Of a stretch of 64,000 nt of DNA, positions 11,951-23,880 are shown one piece after another. Numbering within the stretch: the stretch's first letter is position 1; every line of letters starts with the position of its first letter. The DNA lies in NCBI GenBank assembly GCA_038380435.1, contig JAWZYU010000034.1, positions 41,044,901 to 41,108,900 on the forward strand, in the 5' to 3' direction. A program made the translations under genes and the position numbers. Under the pieces are notes generated by a model. That model was not told the DNA's origin and did not search any database. It saw nothing but the letters and a program-made list of their open reading frames with translations. This stretch comes from Ryuthela nishihirai. Taxonomy: Eukaryota > Arthropoda > Arachnida > Araneae > Heptathelidae.

Positions 11951-12171
11951 CAGTCGCTCGAAAAAAATATCTGACCACTATGGTTGATTACAGAATTCAG
12001 GGGAAAAAAATCTGGCAACGATTTTTTCTTAGAAATTATTGATCTGGCAACCGTCGTGTCACGTGACACGAAAGTTGCCAGATCACTGATTTCTAAAAAA
12101 AAATCGTTGCCAGATATTTTTCCTGAATTCTGTAATCAACCATAGTGTTCGGATACTTTTTTGAGCTACTG
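11951..12171. mobile_element. palindromic Tc1/mariner-type MITE, full copy
   Basis: 221 bp, flanked by TA on both sides (11949-11950 and 12172-12173). The whole element is one long inverted repeat: arms begin CAGTCGCTC...aaaaaa...atc and contain gttgattacagaattc, tctggcaacg and gatctggcaac, meeting at a central tcacgtgaca. TA duplication and CAGT-type termini are hallmarks of Tc1/mariner elements. No coding capacity, so it depends on a transposase elsewhere. Confidence 0.88.
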
Positions 12172-12173
12172 TA

Positions 12174-12279
12174 CACGAAAGTTGCCAGATCACTAATTTT
12201 TTTTAAAAAAATCGTTGCCGGATATTTTTCGGAATTCTGTAATCAACCATAGTGTTCGGATACTTTTTTTGAGCGACTG
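12174..12279. mobile_element. half copy of the palindromic MITE
   Basis: Directly abutting the full copy, one arm only: cacgaaagttgccagatcac through gtaatcaaccatagtgttc to gagcgactg, then TA. It shares the junction TA with the previous copy. Half elements of this sort arise by deletion of one arm of a palindrome. Confidence 0.85.
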
Positions 12280-12281
12280 TA

Positions 12282-12534
12282 CATGTTGATGTCCGAAAAG
12301 CCCTTTTACGGCCTTTTTTGTTATATTTTTGTTTTTTTTTTTTTAGCTGTAGGGCGGGAAGGACTTTTGAGCACACGTCAAAAGGACGCCGCCCTTACTC
12401 GAACGAAATCCTTAAGCAGAGGGTTCGATTCTAAGTGAGAATCGAGATTCTTGGTGAATCTGACACAGTTCTGTGGATTCTGTGTGAACCACATTGTAGG
12501 CAAAGGTTAATTATCCTTTCGCCGAGTTTGAGGT
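12282..12534. other. unique spacer
   Basis: T-rich, then a short GC-richer block with ggttcgattct (about 12423), which resembles a polymerase III B box, but no A box at the right distance. I see no gene. Confidence 0.4.
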
Positions 12535-12690
12535 CCCCGTAATGTGATGGACGCGCTTCTCGTAATGTGACGGACTCGCTCCCCGTAATGTGATGGACTC
12601 GTTCCTCGTAATGTGATGGACTCGCTCCTCGTAATGTGACGGACACGCTCCTCGTAATGTGACGGACTCACTCCCCGTAATGTGAACCGT
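12535..12690. repeat. 23-bp minisatellite, inverted left block
   Basis: About seven copies of cgtaatgtgatggactcgctcct, the reverse complement of the unit in the large array at 13018. The two blocks face each other across 327 bp of unique DNA. Confidence 0.93.
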
Positions 12691-13017
12691 AATGTCCCTG
12701 TAAGTGAGAACCTGCAAAGTGTGCGGTATTCCACCTCATTGAGTAATTGCTTGCAGCAGCAAAGCAGCAAAGGCCTACGGAGCCGAGAGCATCCCCAGCA
12801 CGTGATTGTATGTAAGTGTAAATACACTGTGTCGTCCCTATACAACTCTCGTTTCGGAATTGTTGGACATATTTTTATACATCCGCGATGCAGCAATTCT
12901 GAGGCATTCGTCGGTACGGGTGTAACCAACCGCGAACCTGTCATTTCGCCGAAGTAAGGGTGAAGGTAATTAAGGGACAAATTCATTGTCCTCCGGCAGA
13001 CACGACATTTGGTCCAG
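12691..13017. other. unique island between opposed minisatellite blocks
   Basis: GC-balanced sequence with an uninterrupted minus-strand frame that starts at 13025, crosses the island and runs into the left repeat block. It includes a CxxC pair (TKCRVCRRTM) near its start. I do not recognise it. Length and composition do not allow a decision between an exon and chance. Confidence 0.3.
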
Positions 13018-14455
13018 TCCATCACATTAGGGGGAGCGAGTCCATCACATTATGAGGAGCGAGTCCATCACATTATGAGGAGCGAGTCCATCACATTACG
13101 GGGAGCGAGACCATCACATTACGGGGAGTGAGTCCGTCACATTACGAGGAGCGAGCCCGTCATATTACGAGGAGCGAGTCCGTCACATTACGAGGGGCGA
13201 GTCCATCGCATTACGGGGAGCGATTCCATCATATTACGGGGAGCGAGACCATCACATTACAGGGAGTGAGTCCGTCACATTACGAGGAGCGAGCCCGTCA
13301 TATTACGAGGAGCGAGTCCGTCACATTACGAGGGGCGAGTCCATCGCATTACGGGGAGCGATTCCATCACATTACGGGGAGCGAGTCCGTCACATTACGG
13401 GGAGCGAGTCTGTCACATTACGGGGAGCGAGTCCATCACATTACAGAGAGTGAGCCCATTACATTACAGGGAGCGAGTCCATCACATTACGGAGAGTGAG
13501 TCCATCACATTACGAGGAACGAGTCCATCACATTACGGGGAGCGAGTCCATCCCATTACGAGGAGCGAGTCCGTCACATTACGAGGAGCGAGTCCATCAC
13601 ATTACGAGGAACGAGTCCATCACATTACGAGGAACGAGTCCATCACATTACGGGAGCGAGTCCCTCACATTACGGGGAGCGCGTCCATCACATTACGAGG
13701 AGCGAGTCCATGACATTAAGGGGAACGCGTCCATCACATTACGGGGAGCGCGTCCGTCATATTATGGGGAGCGAGTCCGTCACATTACGGGGAGCGAATC
13801 CGTCACATTACGGCGAGCGAGTCCGTCACATTACGAGGGCGAGTCCATCGCATTACGGGGAGCGATTCCATCATATTACGGGGAGCGAGTCCGTCACATT
13901 ACGGGGAGCGAGTCTGTCACATTACGGGGAGCGAGTCCATCACATTACAGAGAGTGAGCCCATTACATTACGGGTAGCGAGTCCATCACATTACGGAGAG
14001 TGAGTTCACCACATTATGGGGAGCGAGTCCATCACATTCTGGAGAGCGAGTCCATCACATTACGGGGAGCGAGTCCATCCCATTACGAGGAGCGAGTCCG
14101 TTACATTACGAGGAGCAAGTCCATCACATTACGAGGAACGAGTCCATCACATTACGAGGAACGAGTCCATCACATTACGGGGAGCGAGTCCATCACATTA
14201 CGGGGAGCGCGTCCATCACATTACGAGGAGCGAGTCCATCACATTAAGGGGAGCTCGTCCATCACATTACGGGGAGCGCGTCCGTCACATTATGGGGAGC
14301 GAGTCCGTCACATTACGGCGAGCGAGTCCGTCACATTACGGCGAGCGAGTCCGTCACATTACGGGGAGCGAGTCCGTCGCATTACGGGGAGCGAGTCCAT
14401 TACATTATGGGCAGTGAGTCCATCACATTCCGGGCAGCGAGTCCATCACATTCTG
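13018..14455. repeat. 23-bp minisatellite, main block
   Basis: About 62 copies of attacggggagcgagtccatcac with recurring variants (gagga or gggga, ccgtcac or ccatcac). Blocks of several units recur (for example 13140-13230 with 13265-13355, and 13385-13500 with 13880-14000), so higher-order duplication is present. Frames such as SPSHYEERVHHITGSES are repeat translations. Confidence 0.96.
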
Positions 14456-15264
14456 GCAATGTCCAACAGGAGAGGCGCGAGATCATCACAGTATGGATGT
14501 TCGTATTTTCTTTCTCCTGTCCGACCTCTGTGGCAAGAAGCTGCTTGAGGGAATACTTATTCTTATCCATCGCTAACTCTTTAGAGACCTTTGAGAAAAA
14601 TCATTTCTCAAAGAGAAGCAGGTTGTTAAAAAGTTAATCGACCAGACTCACCTTAAAAATATAGCAACTGCACTTTTAGAAAAATATTATCAGAGAAACA
14701 GAAAAAAAATGATGTTTAAAACACAGCAAGAGCAATAACATAGATCGATAAAAAAAAATGCTTGCAGCATAAAAAGCATTTTAAGCAACAGCATGTCCAA
14801 TAGTCTTGTTTAACTAACGTAACACTCACCATCCCTAATAACTGCAGGCCTCTGTTTTTTTTGCAATCGATTCTGATGAAGTCCTTTATACGGAAGCGAT
14901 CTGCATATATTAGAAAAATTTACTCCGTAAATTTATGATTATGAAACCATAAAATTGAAACGCCTTTCCAGGAAAAGGAAATGATTAAATAAATAAAAAA
15001 GTTCTCTAACGCTGCGTCTGAAAGTCTTGTCCAGAGAGAATACGAAAATTGGTCGATAGCTTCGGACATTGTTAATTATCTCGGATGTTACGTCATGACA
15101 GAATTTCTTTCTGTTTTTTATCTCATTTTTCTTTTGAATGTAGAGCGTCTGTTGTTTCTAATGAGCGGCTGATCAGGCTGCAGGAATAAAAGGCGAGCCG
15201 CATTTCCGGCTGTGAAGTTGTTTTTGCTGTGAATCACTAAAGAGGGTTTTTTTAAGGTAGAAAG
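14456..15264. other. unique AT-rich spacer
   Basis: No repeat or recognised gene. A short GC-richer stretch with ataaaaggcgagccgc near 15187 could be a core promoter by its TATA-like motif, but no open frame follows before the array at 15265. Confidence 0.4.
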
Positions 15265-16627
15265 GTAAGTTTTTTTTGGGGTAGCTACGAAGAAGAGTCA
15301 GGATGTTTTGAGAAATAAGAATAGCCAATTTTTTTTTTTTTTTGGGGGGGGGGAGCTACGAAGAGCCAGGATGTTTTGAGAGATAAGATTAGGCAAGTTT
15401 TTTTGGGGGGAGCTACGAAGAAGAGTCAGCATGTTTTGAGAGATAAGAATAACCAAGTTTTTTTGGGGGGGAGCTACGAAGAAGAGTCAGGATGTTTTGA
15501 GAGATAAGAATAGCCAAGTTTTTTTTTTTGGGGGGGGGAGCTACGAAGAGCCTGGATGTTTTGAGAGATAAGAATAGGCAAGTTTTTTTGGGGGGAGCTA
15601 CGAAGAAGAGTCAGGAGGTTTTGAGAGATAAGAATAGGCAAGTTTTTTTGGGGGGAGCTACGAAGAAGAGTCAGGATGTTTTGAGAGATAAGAATAGCCA
15701 AGTTTTTTTTTTGGGGGGGGGAGCTACGAAGAGCCTGGATGTTTTGAGAGATAAGAATAGGCAAGTTTTTTTTGGGAGCTACGAAGAGCCAGGATGTTTT
15801 GAGAGATAAGAATAGCCAAGTTTTTTTGGGGGGGAGCTACGAAGAAGAGCCAGGATGTTTTGAGAGATAAGAATAGCCAAGTTTTTTTTTGGGGGGGGGA
15901 GCTACGAAGAGCCATTATGTTTTGAGAGATAAGAATAGGCAAGTTTTTTTTGGGGAGTTACGAAGAGCCAGGATGTTTTGAGATATAAGAATAGCCCAGT
16001 TTTTTTGAGTGGAGCTACGAAGAGCCAGGATGTTTTGAGAGATATGAAATAGCCAAGTTTTTTGGGAGCTACGAAGAGCCAGGACGTTTGGAGAGATAAG
16101 AATAGCCAAGTTTTTTTTGGTGAGCTACGAAGAAGAGCCAGGATGCTTTGAGAGATAAGAATAACCAAGTTTTTTTGGAGGGAGCTACGAAGAGCCAGGA
16201 TGTTTTGAGAGATAAGAATAGGCAATTTTTTGGGGAGCTACGAAGAGCCAGGATGTTTTGAGGGATAAGATTAGCCAAGTGTTTTGGGGGTAGCTACGAA
16301 GAAGAGCCAGGATGTTTTGAGAGATAAGAATAGCCAAGTTTTTTTGGGGGGAGCTACGAAGAGCCAGGATGTTTTGAGAGATAAGAATAGGCAAGTTTTT
16401 TGGGGGAGCTACGAAGAGCCAGGATGTTTTGAGGGATAAGAATAGCCAAGTTTTTTGGGGGTAGCTACGAATAAGAGCCAGGATGTTTTGAGAGATAAGA
16501 AATAGCCAAGTTTTTTGGGAGCTACGAAGAGCCAGGACGTTTGGAGAGATAAGAACAGCCAAGTTTTTTTTGGTGAGCTACGAAGAAGAGCCAGAATGCT
16601 TTGAGAGATAAGAATAACCAAGTTTTT
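15265..16627. repeat. ~56-60-bp minisatellite with T-run/G-run junctions
   Basis: About 24 copies of gagctacgaagagccaggat, gttttgagagataagaatag and ccaag, joined by runs of 6-11 T followed by 4-9 G. Unit length varies because the runs vary. A two-unit block with gacgtttggagagataag followed by ggtgagctacgaag occurs near 16065 and again near 16515, about 450 bp apart, so several-unit blocks were duplicated. Leucine/serine-rich frames on the minus strand are repeat translations. Confidence 0.95.
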
Positions 16628-16982
16628 AAATATATAACTAATATAAGCATAATTTTATTAAATATATAACTAATATAAGAATAACTAAGCATTTAATCAC
16701 TATTAAACTATAAGTATTTTTCTTTAACTTCGTATCTTTCTTCTTCCTGTTATATTTTTACTACATAATTTCACAACATTTGAACTAAAATTGTTTTTTC
16801 TTTTGGCAACATTTGATTTAGTGTCGTTCATCACAAAAGGAACATCGTTCGTTTCTTTCTTTTTGATGATCAAGATTAATCGACTAAAAAGCAAATATTC
16901 GGCTGAAATTTTGACTCAACGGATCATCTGTATCTGCATAAAACTTTAAACGGAATATCTTGCTAAACTTCTCTCTTATCCA
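16628..16982. other. AT-rich unique spacer
   Basis: Begins with a direct repeat of aaatatataactaatataag (16627 and about 16660). Otherwise no feature found. Confidence 0.5.
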
Positions 16983-18966
16983 ACAACAATATAAAAGACG
17001 ATGCCAGCGCAGCAGCAACACCAATAACAGCAGCAATACGAATAACAGCAGGTATAACAGGAAGAAATGCAGCAACAGAAAGAGATGCAGTAATAACAGG
17101 AAGAGCAGCAGCAACATGAATAACAGCAACAATAAGAGGAAGGAACTCAGCAACACGAATAACAGCAATAATAACAGGAAGAGCAGCAGCAACATGACTA
17201 ACAGCATGAATAACAGAAAGAAAATCCGCAACACGAATAACAGCAATAATAACAGGAAGAGCAGCAGCAACATGACTAACAGCATGAATAACAGAAAGAA
17301 AATCCGCAACACGAATAATAGCAACAATAACAGGAAGAGCATGCAGCAACATGAATAACAGCACCAATAACAGGAAGGAAATCAGCAACACGAATAACAG
17401 CAACAATAAAAGGAAGAGCAGCAGCAACATGAATAACAGCACCAATAACAGGAAGAAAATCAGCAACACGAATAACAGCAACAATAAAAGGAAGAGCAGC
17501 AACAACATGACTAACAGCAACAATAAAAGGAAGAGCAGCAGCAACATGACTAATAGCATCATTAACAGGAAGAAAATCAGCAACACGAATAACAGCAACA
17601 ATAACAGGAAGAGCAGCAGCAACATGACTAACAGCAACAATAAAAGGAAGAGCAGCAGCAACATGACTAACAGCATCAATAACAGGAAGAAAATCAGCAA
17701 CACGAATAACAGCAACAGTAACAGGAAGAGCAGCAGCAACATGACTAACAGCAACAATAAAAGGAAGAGCAGCAGCAACATGACTAACAGCATCAATAAC
17801 AGGAAGACAATCAGCAACACGAATAACAGCAACAATAACAGAAAGAGCAGCAGCAACATGAATAACAGCACCAATAAAACAGGAAGAAAATCGGCAATAC
17901 GAATAATAGCAACAATAACAGGAAGAGCAGCAGCAACATGAATAACAGCACCAATAACAGGAAGGAAATCAGCAACACGAATAACAGCATCAGTGACAGG
18001 AAGAGCTGCAGCAACACTAATAACGCCGATAATAACAGGAATAGTAGCAGCAACATGAATACCAGCAGAAATAACAGGAAGAGCAAAAGCAACAAGAATA
18101 ACACCAGTAATAACAGGAAGAACATCAGCAGCACGAATAACAGAAGCAAAAACAGGGAGAGTAGAAGCAACATGAACAACAGCAGCAACAACAGGAAGAG
18201 CCGGAACAACATGAATAACAGCAGTAATAACAGGAAGAACTGAAGAAACAGGAATAAAACCATCAATAACAGGAAGAGTCGCAACAGCAAGAATAACAGC
18301 AGCAATAACAGGAAGAACATCAGCAACAAGAACAACAGTAGCAATAACAGGAAGAACATCAGCAACATGAATACCAGCAGCAATAAGGAAGAGTTGCAGC
18401 AACATGAATAACACCAGCAATAACAGGAAGAGTAGCAGCAAGAAGAATAATAAAAGCAATCGCAGGAAGAGCATCAACAACACAAATAACAGCACAAATA
18501 GCAGAAAGAGTAGCAGGAAGAGCCCCAGCAACACGAATAACAGCAGCAATAACAGGAAGAGCAGCACCAACACGAATTACAGCAGCAAAAACAGGAAGAG
18601 CAACAGCAGCAAGAATAACAGCACCAACATGAATAAGAGCAGCAACAATATGAACAACAGCACCAATAACAGGAAGAGCAGCGGCAACATGAATAGCAAC
18701 AGCAATAACAGGAAGAGCATCAGTATCACGAATAACAGCAGCAATAACAGGAAGAGCAGTAACAACATGAATAACATCACCAACATGAATAAGAGCAGCA
18801 ATAACAGGAACAGTAGCAGCAACATGAATAACAGCAGCAATAACAGGAAGAGAAGTAACAACATAACAGCAACAGCAACTACAACAGCAACAGGAACAAC
18901 CACACACAACGACATCGATAATAACAGCAGCAGCAGAAACAGCAACAAAAATCATCAGCAGCAGTA
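16983..18966. repeat. 39-bp AAC/AGC/AAT-based minisatellite, stop-poor on the minus strand
   Basis: Roughly 50 copies of a 39-bp unit built from 13 codon-like triplets, aacaggaagagcagcagcaa then catgaataacagcaacaat. Indels are common. The minus strand is nevertheless open for 536 codons (16963-18573). Its translation switches between a VIAAVIHVAAALP phase and an LLLLFLLLLLLFVLL phase, which shows that indels do shift the frame relative to the unit and that the unit lacks stops in more than one frame. The long frame is therefore not evidence for a protein. Plus-strand frames give N/S/R-rich text (NRKSSSNMNNSNN). A low-complexity transcript cannot be excluded. Confidence 0.92.
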
Positions 18967-20072
<1,106 letters not shown>

Positions 20073-20540
20073 CTTTACTCACCATTCTTACACCTCACAC
20101 TATTGTCTAAACAGCAGCAGCAACAACAACGACAACAACAAACATACTTTCTTTATCACTCCTACACCTCACACTGTTGTTTTTTGAACAACAACAACAA
20201 CAACAAAAACAGCATCAAAAAATGCAGTCATCATCACCACCACCACCACACTACCAACAGCATCATGATGAACAACATCAAAAATATATCATCATCGTCG
20301 TCGTCGTCATAGTCAGCCTCATCAACCAAAACAGCGACAAACACATCATCATAGTTATCATCAACTACAACGAAAAATGAAATAAACACATCGTTATCAT
20401 CACCATCATCATCATCAGCAACAACGAAAACAGCAATAAACACATCATCATCATTATTATTAGCAGCAGCAACAACGCAACAACAACAACGACATCAAGA
20501 GCAGAAAGTTGACGGCAACAGAAGGAGAGGCATCATCATA
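20073..20540. repeat. mixed CAA/CAG/CAT/CGT triplet-rich region
   Basis: Interrupted runs of caacaa, catcat, caccac and cgtcgt. The phrase actcc/acctcacactnttgt occurs twice (about 20090 and 20165), so a segment of about 75 bp was duplicated within it. No gene. Confidence 0.85.
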
Positions 20541-20599
20541 TTAAACAATAACAATATCAGCAGCATCGTCATCTTCAACAATAACAAAAACCGCAATCT

Positions 20600-21040
20600 T
20601 TGCACTTTTTTGCACACCATGGGCTAAATGGCCAGGTCACAAGGACCCCGAAGACTCAGAGGAAGTTGGGAGAGGGGACCCACTGGAACAGCTGTTGGGA
20701 GACAGATGGTAGCCTCCCGTCAAGGCCATCCAGCGTGTTCTTTAACGTTGGGTTGTTTTACCTCTGAGCGGCACTTTTTTTTTGCACACCATGGGCTAAA
20801 TGGCCAGTTCACAAGGACCCCGAAGACGCAGAGAAGGTTTGGGGAGGGGACCCACTGGAACAGCTGTTGGGAGACAGATGGTAACCTCCCGTCAAGGCCA
20901 TCCAGCGTGTTCTTTAACGTTAGCAAGGCGGGGAGTTTTGCGGAGATAAATCTGAACGCTGACCCAGCTGGGACTCGAACCTGGGAACTACAGATTACGA
21001 GCCTGGAAACTACAGATTACCGACTGCGCCACCCCCGTCC
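20600..21040 (-). mobile_element. SINE with two 3' modules and a body deletion
   Basis: Minus-strand element: head at the right (cgactgcgccacccccgtcc), with a small duplication of the anticodon-arm segment (gaaactacagattac repeated near 20985 and 21007). The body jumps from ttctttaacgt straight to agcaaggcggggagttttgcgg, so about 110 bp of conserved body are missing. Two 3' modules start near 20748 and at the left edge. Confidence 0.88.
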
Positions 21041-21585
21041 TACCATGTGTGGGAGAGAGAGCCATACCCTGTGCGCGCTAAGGAACACGTTGGATGGCCT
21101 TGACGGGAGGCTACCATCTGTCTCCCAACAGCTATTTCAGTGGGTCACCTCCCCCAACCTTCTCTGAGCCTTCGGGGTCCATGTGACCTGGCCATTTAAC
21201 CCATGGTGTGCAAAAAAGTACCGCTCAGAGGTAAAACAACCCAACGTTAAAGAACACGCTGGATGGCCTTAACGGGGGTCTGCCATCTGTCTCCTAACAG
21301 CTGTTCCAGTGGGTCCCCTTACTCCAACCTTCCCTAAGGCGTCGGAGTCCTTGTGACCTGGCCATTTAGCCCATCTTGTGCAAAAAAGTGCCCCTCAGAG
21401 ATAAAACAACTCAACGTTAAAGAACACGCTGGATGGCCTTGACGGGAGTTTACCATCTGTCTCCCAACAGCTGTTCCAGTGGGTCCCCTTACTCCAACCT
21501 TCCCTAAGGCGTCGGGGTCCATGTGACCTGGCCATTTAGCCCATGGTGTGCAAAAAAGTGCCGCTCAGAGGTAAAACAACCCTAA
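21041..21585 (+). mobile_element. headless SINE with three tandem 3' modules
   Basis: Plus-strand copy starting in the body (gtgtgggagagagagccataccctg), with modules starting near 21085, 21245 and 21415 and ending gtaaaacaaccc. With the preceding minus-strand element it forms a head-to-head inverted pair of about 450-bp arms. Confidence 0.88.
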
Positions 21586-22192
21586 CAACAACCCACAAAA
21601 CACTTCTGTTCAAAGTAATGCCAGAGTCGAGTACCAGAATAAATAAATCAGCCTTGAACGTTTTTGTTGCCATAGTAACCGTTCACCTCGTAACGCAGGC
21701 GACAAGGCATCTTATGGGTAGAGAACCAATAACAAAGTGGTGCATCCTTGTTATCCAGCTTGTTAATTATAAGCAATGAAGGTGTTGGAGCTAAAAAGCT
21801 TCTGGAAACAAGGAAAAATTGTTCGGGGAATATTGCGTCTGTGGTTGTAACGAGGAACTCCTTACGCAGTTAAGCAAGAAATACAACCTCATCAGATCAA
21901 ATTTTGCATATTTTCTTATGTGGTTGACCGTTTTAACTGAAATCGCTTCTTCGTTAGAGATTTCGGTCTCAACGGTCGCTGAAGGCGATGATTTTTTTTT
22001 GTAAGGCGTTTTCACAACTTTCTCATTCAAACGACGAGAGACGCTTAATTACGGCACGATCCGTCAAATGAAGGTTCAGACGTGATTGTTACTAAACTAA
22101 TTAAACGCTCGAAGTAGAAAGACGAGCAGATTTTTACGCTGCGGCTGCGGCTGCTTCGTTCACTGTAATAAAGCAGCGACTCCCGTGGCCTA
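21586..22192. other. unique spacer, with a weak open frame
   Basis: No repeat. A minus-strand frame 21791-22030 (…TVETEISNEEAISVKTVNHI…) has balanced composition and is preceded on that strand by gccttcag, a possible splice acceptor, but no family is recognised. A strong RFX-type motif is listed separately. Confidence 0.35.
21666..21679 (+). promoter_or_regulatory. perfect RFX X-box motif
   Basis: GTTGCCATAGTAAC fits the X-box consensus GTNRCCNNRGYAAC at all 14 positions. RFX transcription factors bind this site in promoters of ciliary genes in animals. No ciliary gene is recognisable next to it, so function is inference. Confidence 0.45.
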
Positions 22193-22735
22193 GGGGGGGG
22201 GGGGGGGGGGGTTGGCTCAGTCGGTAGCGTGGCAGGCTCGTGATTTGTGGTTCCCAGGTTCGAGTCCCAGCTGAGTCAGCGTTGAGATTTATCTCTGCAA
22301 ATTTTCCCGCCCTGTTCACGGTCAGTAGGGGATGCCGATGGGCTTGGAAAGACCGCCGTCCATCGGATGGGACGTTAAGCCGTGGCCCAGTGTGCCATAG
22401 AGCCATGCCCTGTGCAGGTTAAAGAACATGCTGGATGGCCTTGACGGGAAGCTAACATCTGTCTCCCAACAGCGGTTCCAGTGGGTCCCCTCCCCTAACC
22501 TTCTCTGAGCCTTCGGGGTCCTTGTGAACTGGCCATTTAGCCCATTGTGTAGAAAAAGCACCGCTCAGAGGTAAAACAACCCAACGTTAAAGAACAAGCT
22601 GGATGGCCTTGACGGGAAGCTACCATCTATCTCCCAACAGCTCTTCCAGTGGGTCCCCTCCCCTAACCTTCTCTGAGCCTTCGGGGTCCTTGTGAACTGG
22701 CCATTTAGCCCATGGTGTGCAAAAATGCCACTCAA
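22193..22735 (+). mobile_element. SINE with a 19-G 5' run and two 3' modules
   Basis: The head is preceded by 19 consecutive G (22193-22211) directly joined to ttggctcagtcgg. Then body and two modules (second starts near 22590), the last truncated near 22733. The 5' G-run replaces the usual ggggcgggggtgg. Confidence 0.88.
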
Positions 22736-22749
22736 CCGAACTCAACTTC

Positions 22750-23104
22750 TGAGCGGAAATTTTGCGCATAAAACGAGCAAAACTACCAGAGAACGAGGAC
22801 ACTAAAGGCTCAGAGAAGGTTGGGGAATGGGATCCACTGTAAAACAGATAAGAGGCAGACTTATAGACATCCAGCGTGTTCTTTAACGTGCACAGTGTAT
22901 GGCTCTCGCAACTCAATGAGTCAACGGCTTAACGTCCAATCCGACGGACGGCATCCTTTCCAAGTCCAACGGTGTCCCCTACTGACCGAGAACAGAGTGG
23001 AAAGTTTTGAGGAGATAAATCTGAACACTGGCACAGGTGTGACTCGAACCTGGGAACTGCAGATTACGAGTCTGGCGCGCTAGCGAATGAACATCCCCCG
23101 GGCC
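22750..23104 (-). mobile_element. old diverged SINE copy
   Basis: Minus strand, single module, many substitutions and indels (gtggaaagttttgaggag, ggcacaggtgtgactcgaac). The head ends near cgaatgaacatccccc. Divergence marks an older insertion than the adjacent plus-strand copy. Confidence 0.82.
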
Positions 23105-23867
23105 CCGACTTCTTCTTAAGAAATATTAAAAAATAATTAACTTTAAAGAACACTAAAATTCACTTTCAAGAAAGACAAGCATTACTTTTTTATGGTTGAA
23201 GAATTTAATTCTCTTTCATTTCTGTTTTCCAGCTTCATTTAAACAGAGACGGGGGCTTAAAAACAAATATAAGATTCGTAACACAGTGCAGAGAATAGTG
23301 AAAGAAAAAAAATCTGAAAAACGAAAACAACAACAACAAAGCAATAAAATAAGTATTTTCCTGTTCCTTGCAGACCCCCCCCCCAGACACACACACCATT
23401 TTCCTTCCCCCAGGTTATGCAAATTCCCAAGGAACCAAACAGTAAGCTTAGGAATATTGTTTCTCAACAATGCTTCAGGCGTAGAACTGCATGACACAAC
23501 TGAAATGAATTTAGGTTTTCAACCCAAGTACGTAAACACTGCATCAGAAGTTGCACGAGAGTAAACAGACAAAAGGATTTCTGTCTTCGTTCATGCAGTC
23601 ATTGGATGAGCAGTTTTTACTGTAAAACAGCCCACGGTGGAAGTTAAAAAAAAAACCACAGTCTCCTTCGTCTTCAATTCATTCCTATCCACTCTTCCAA
23701 TGGAAAATCCAAACTTCTTTCAAGAGAAGGTTTCTACACGAAAGATCTTTGAATACCGTAGTTTTTTAGCGTTAAAAAATGAGTAGAAGAGTGGTTTCAT
23801 TCATTACTACAAATACTGATGCTTCATTCTAATGTAGTTGGGTGAATGTTTATCGTTTGTTTTATGT
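23105..23867. other. unique AT-rich spacer
   Basis: No repeat or recognised gene. A plus-strand frame of 122 codons (23196-23564) is lysine/glutamine-rich in the middle and unrecognised. A run of nine C and cacacacac lies near 23376-23395. Confidence 0.4.
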
Positions 23868-23880
23868 TCTTTCTTAGAAT

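Noticed and set aside
12691..13017. Ribosomal RNA fragment or zinc-finger exon in the island
   Set aside because: I could not match it to conserved rRNA blocks, and one CxxC pair alone does not support a zinc finger.
13128..14548. Frames reading SPSHYEERVHHITGSES over up to 182 codons
   Set aside because: The 23-bp unit cycles through all frames every three units and by chance contains few stops; there is no other coding evidence.
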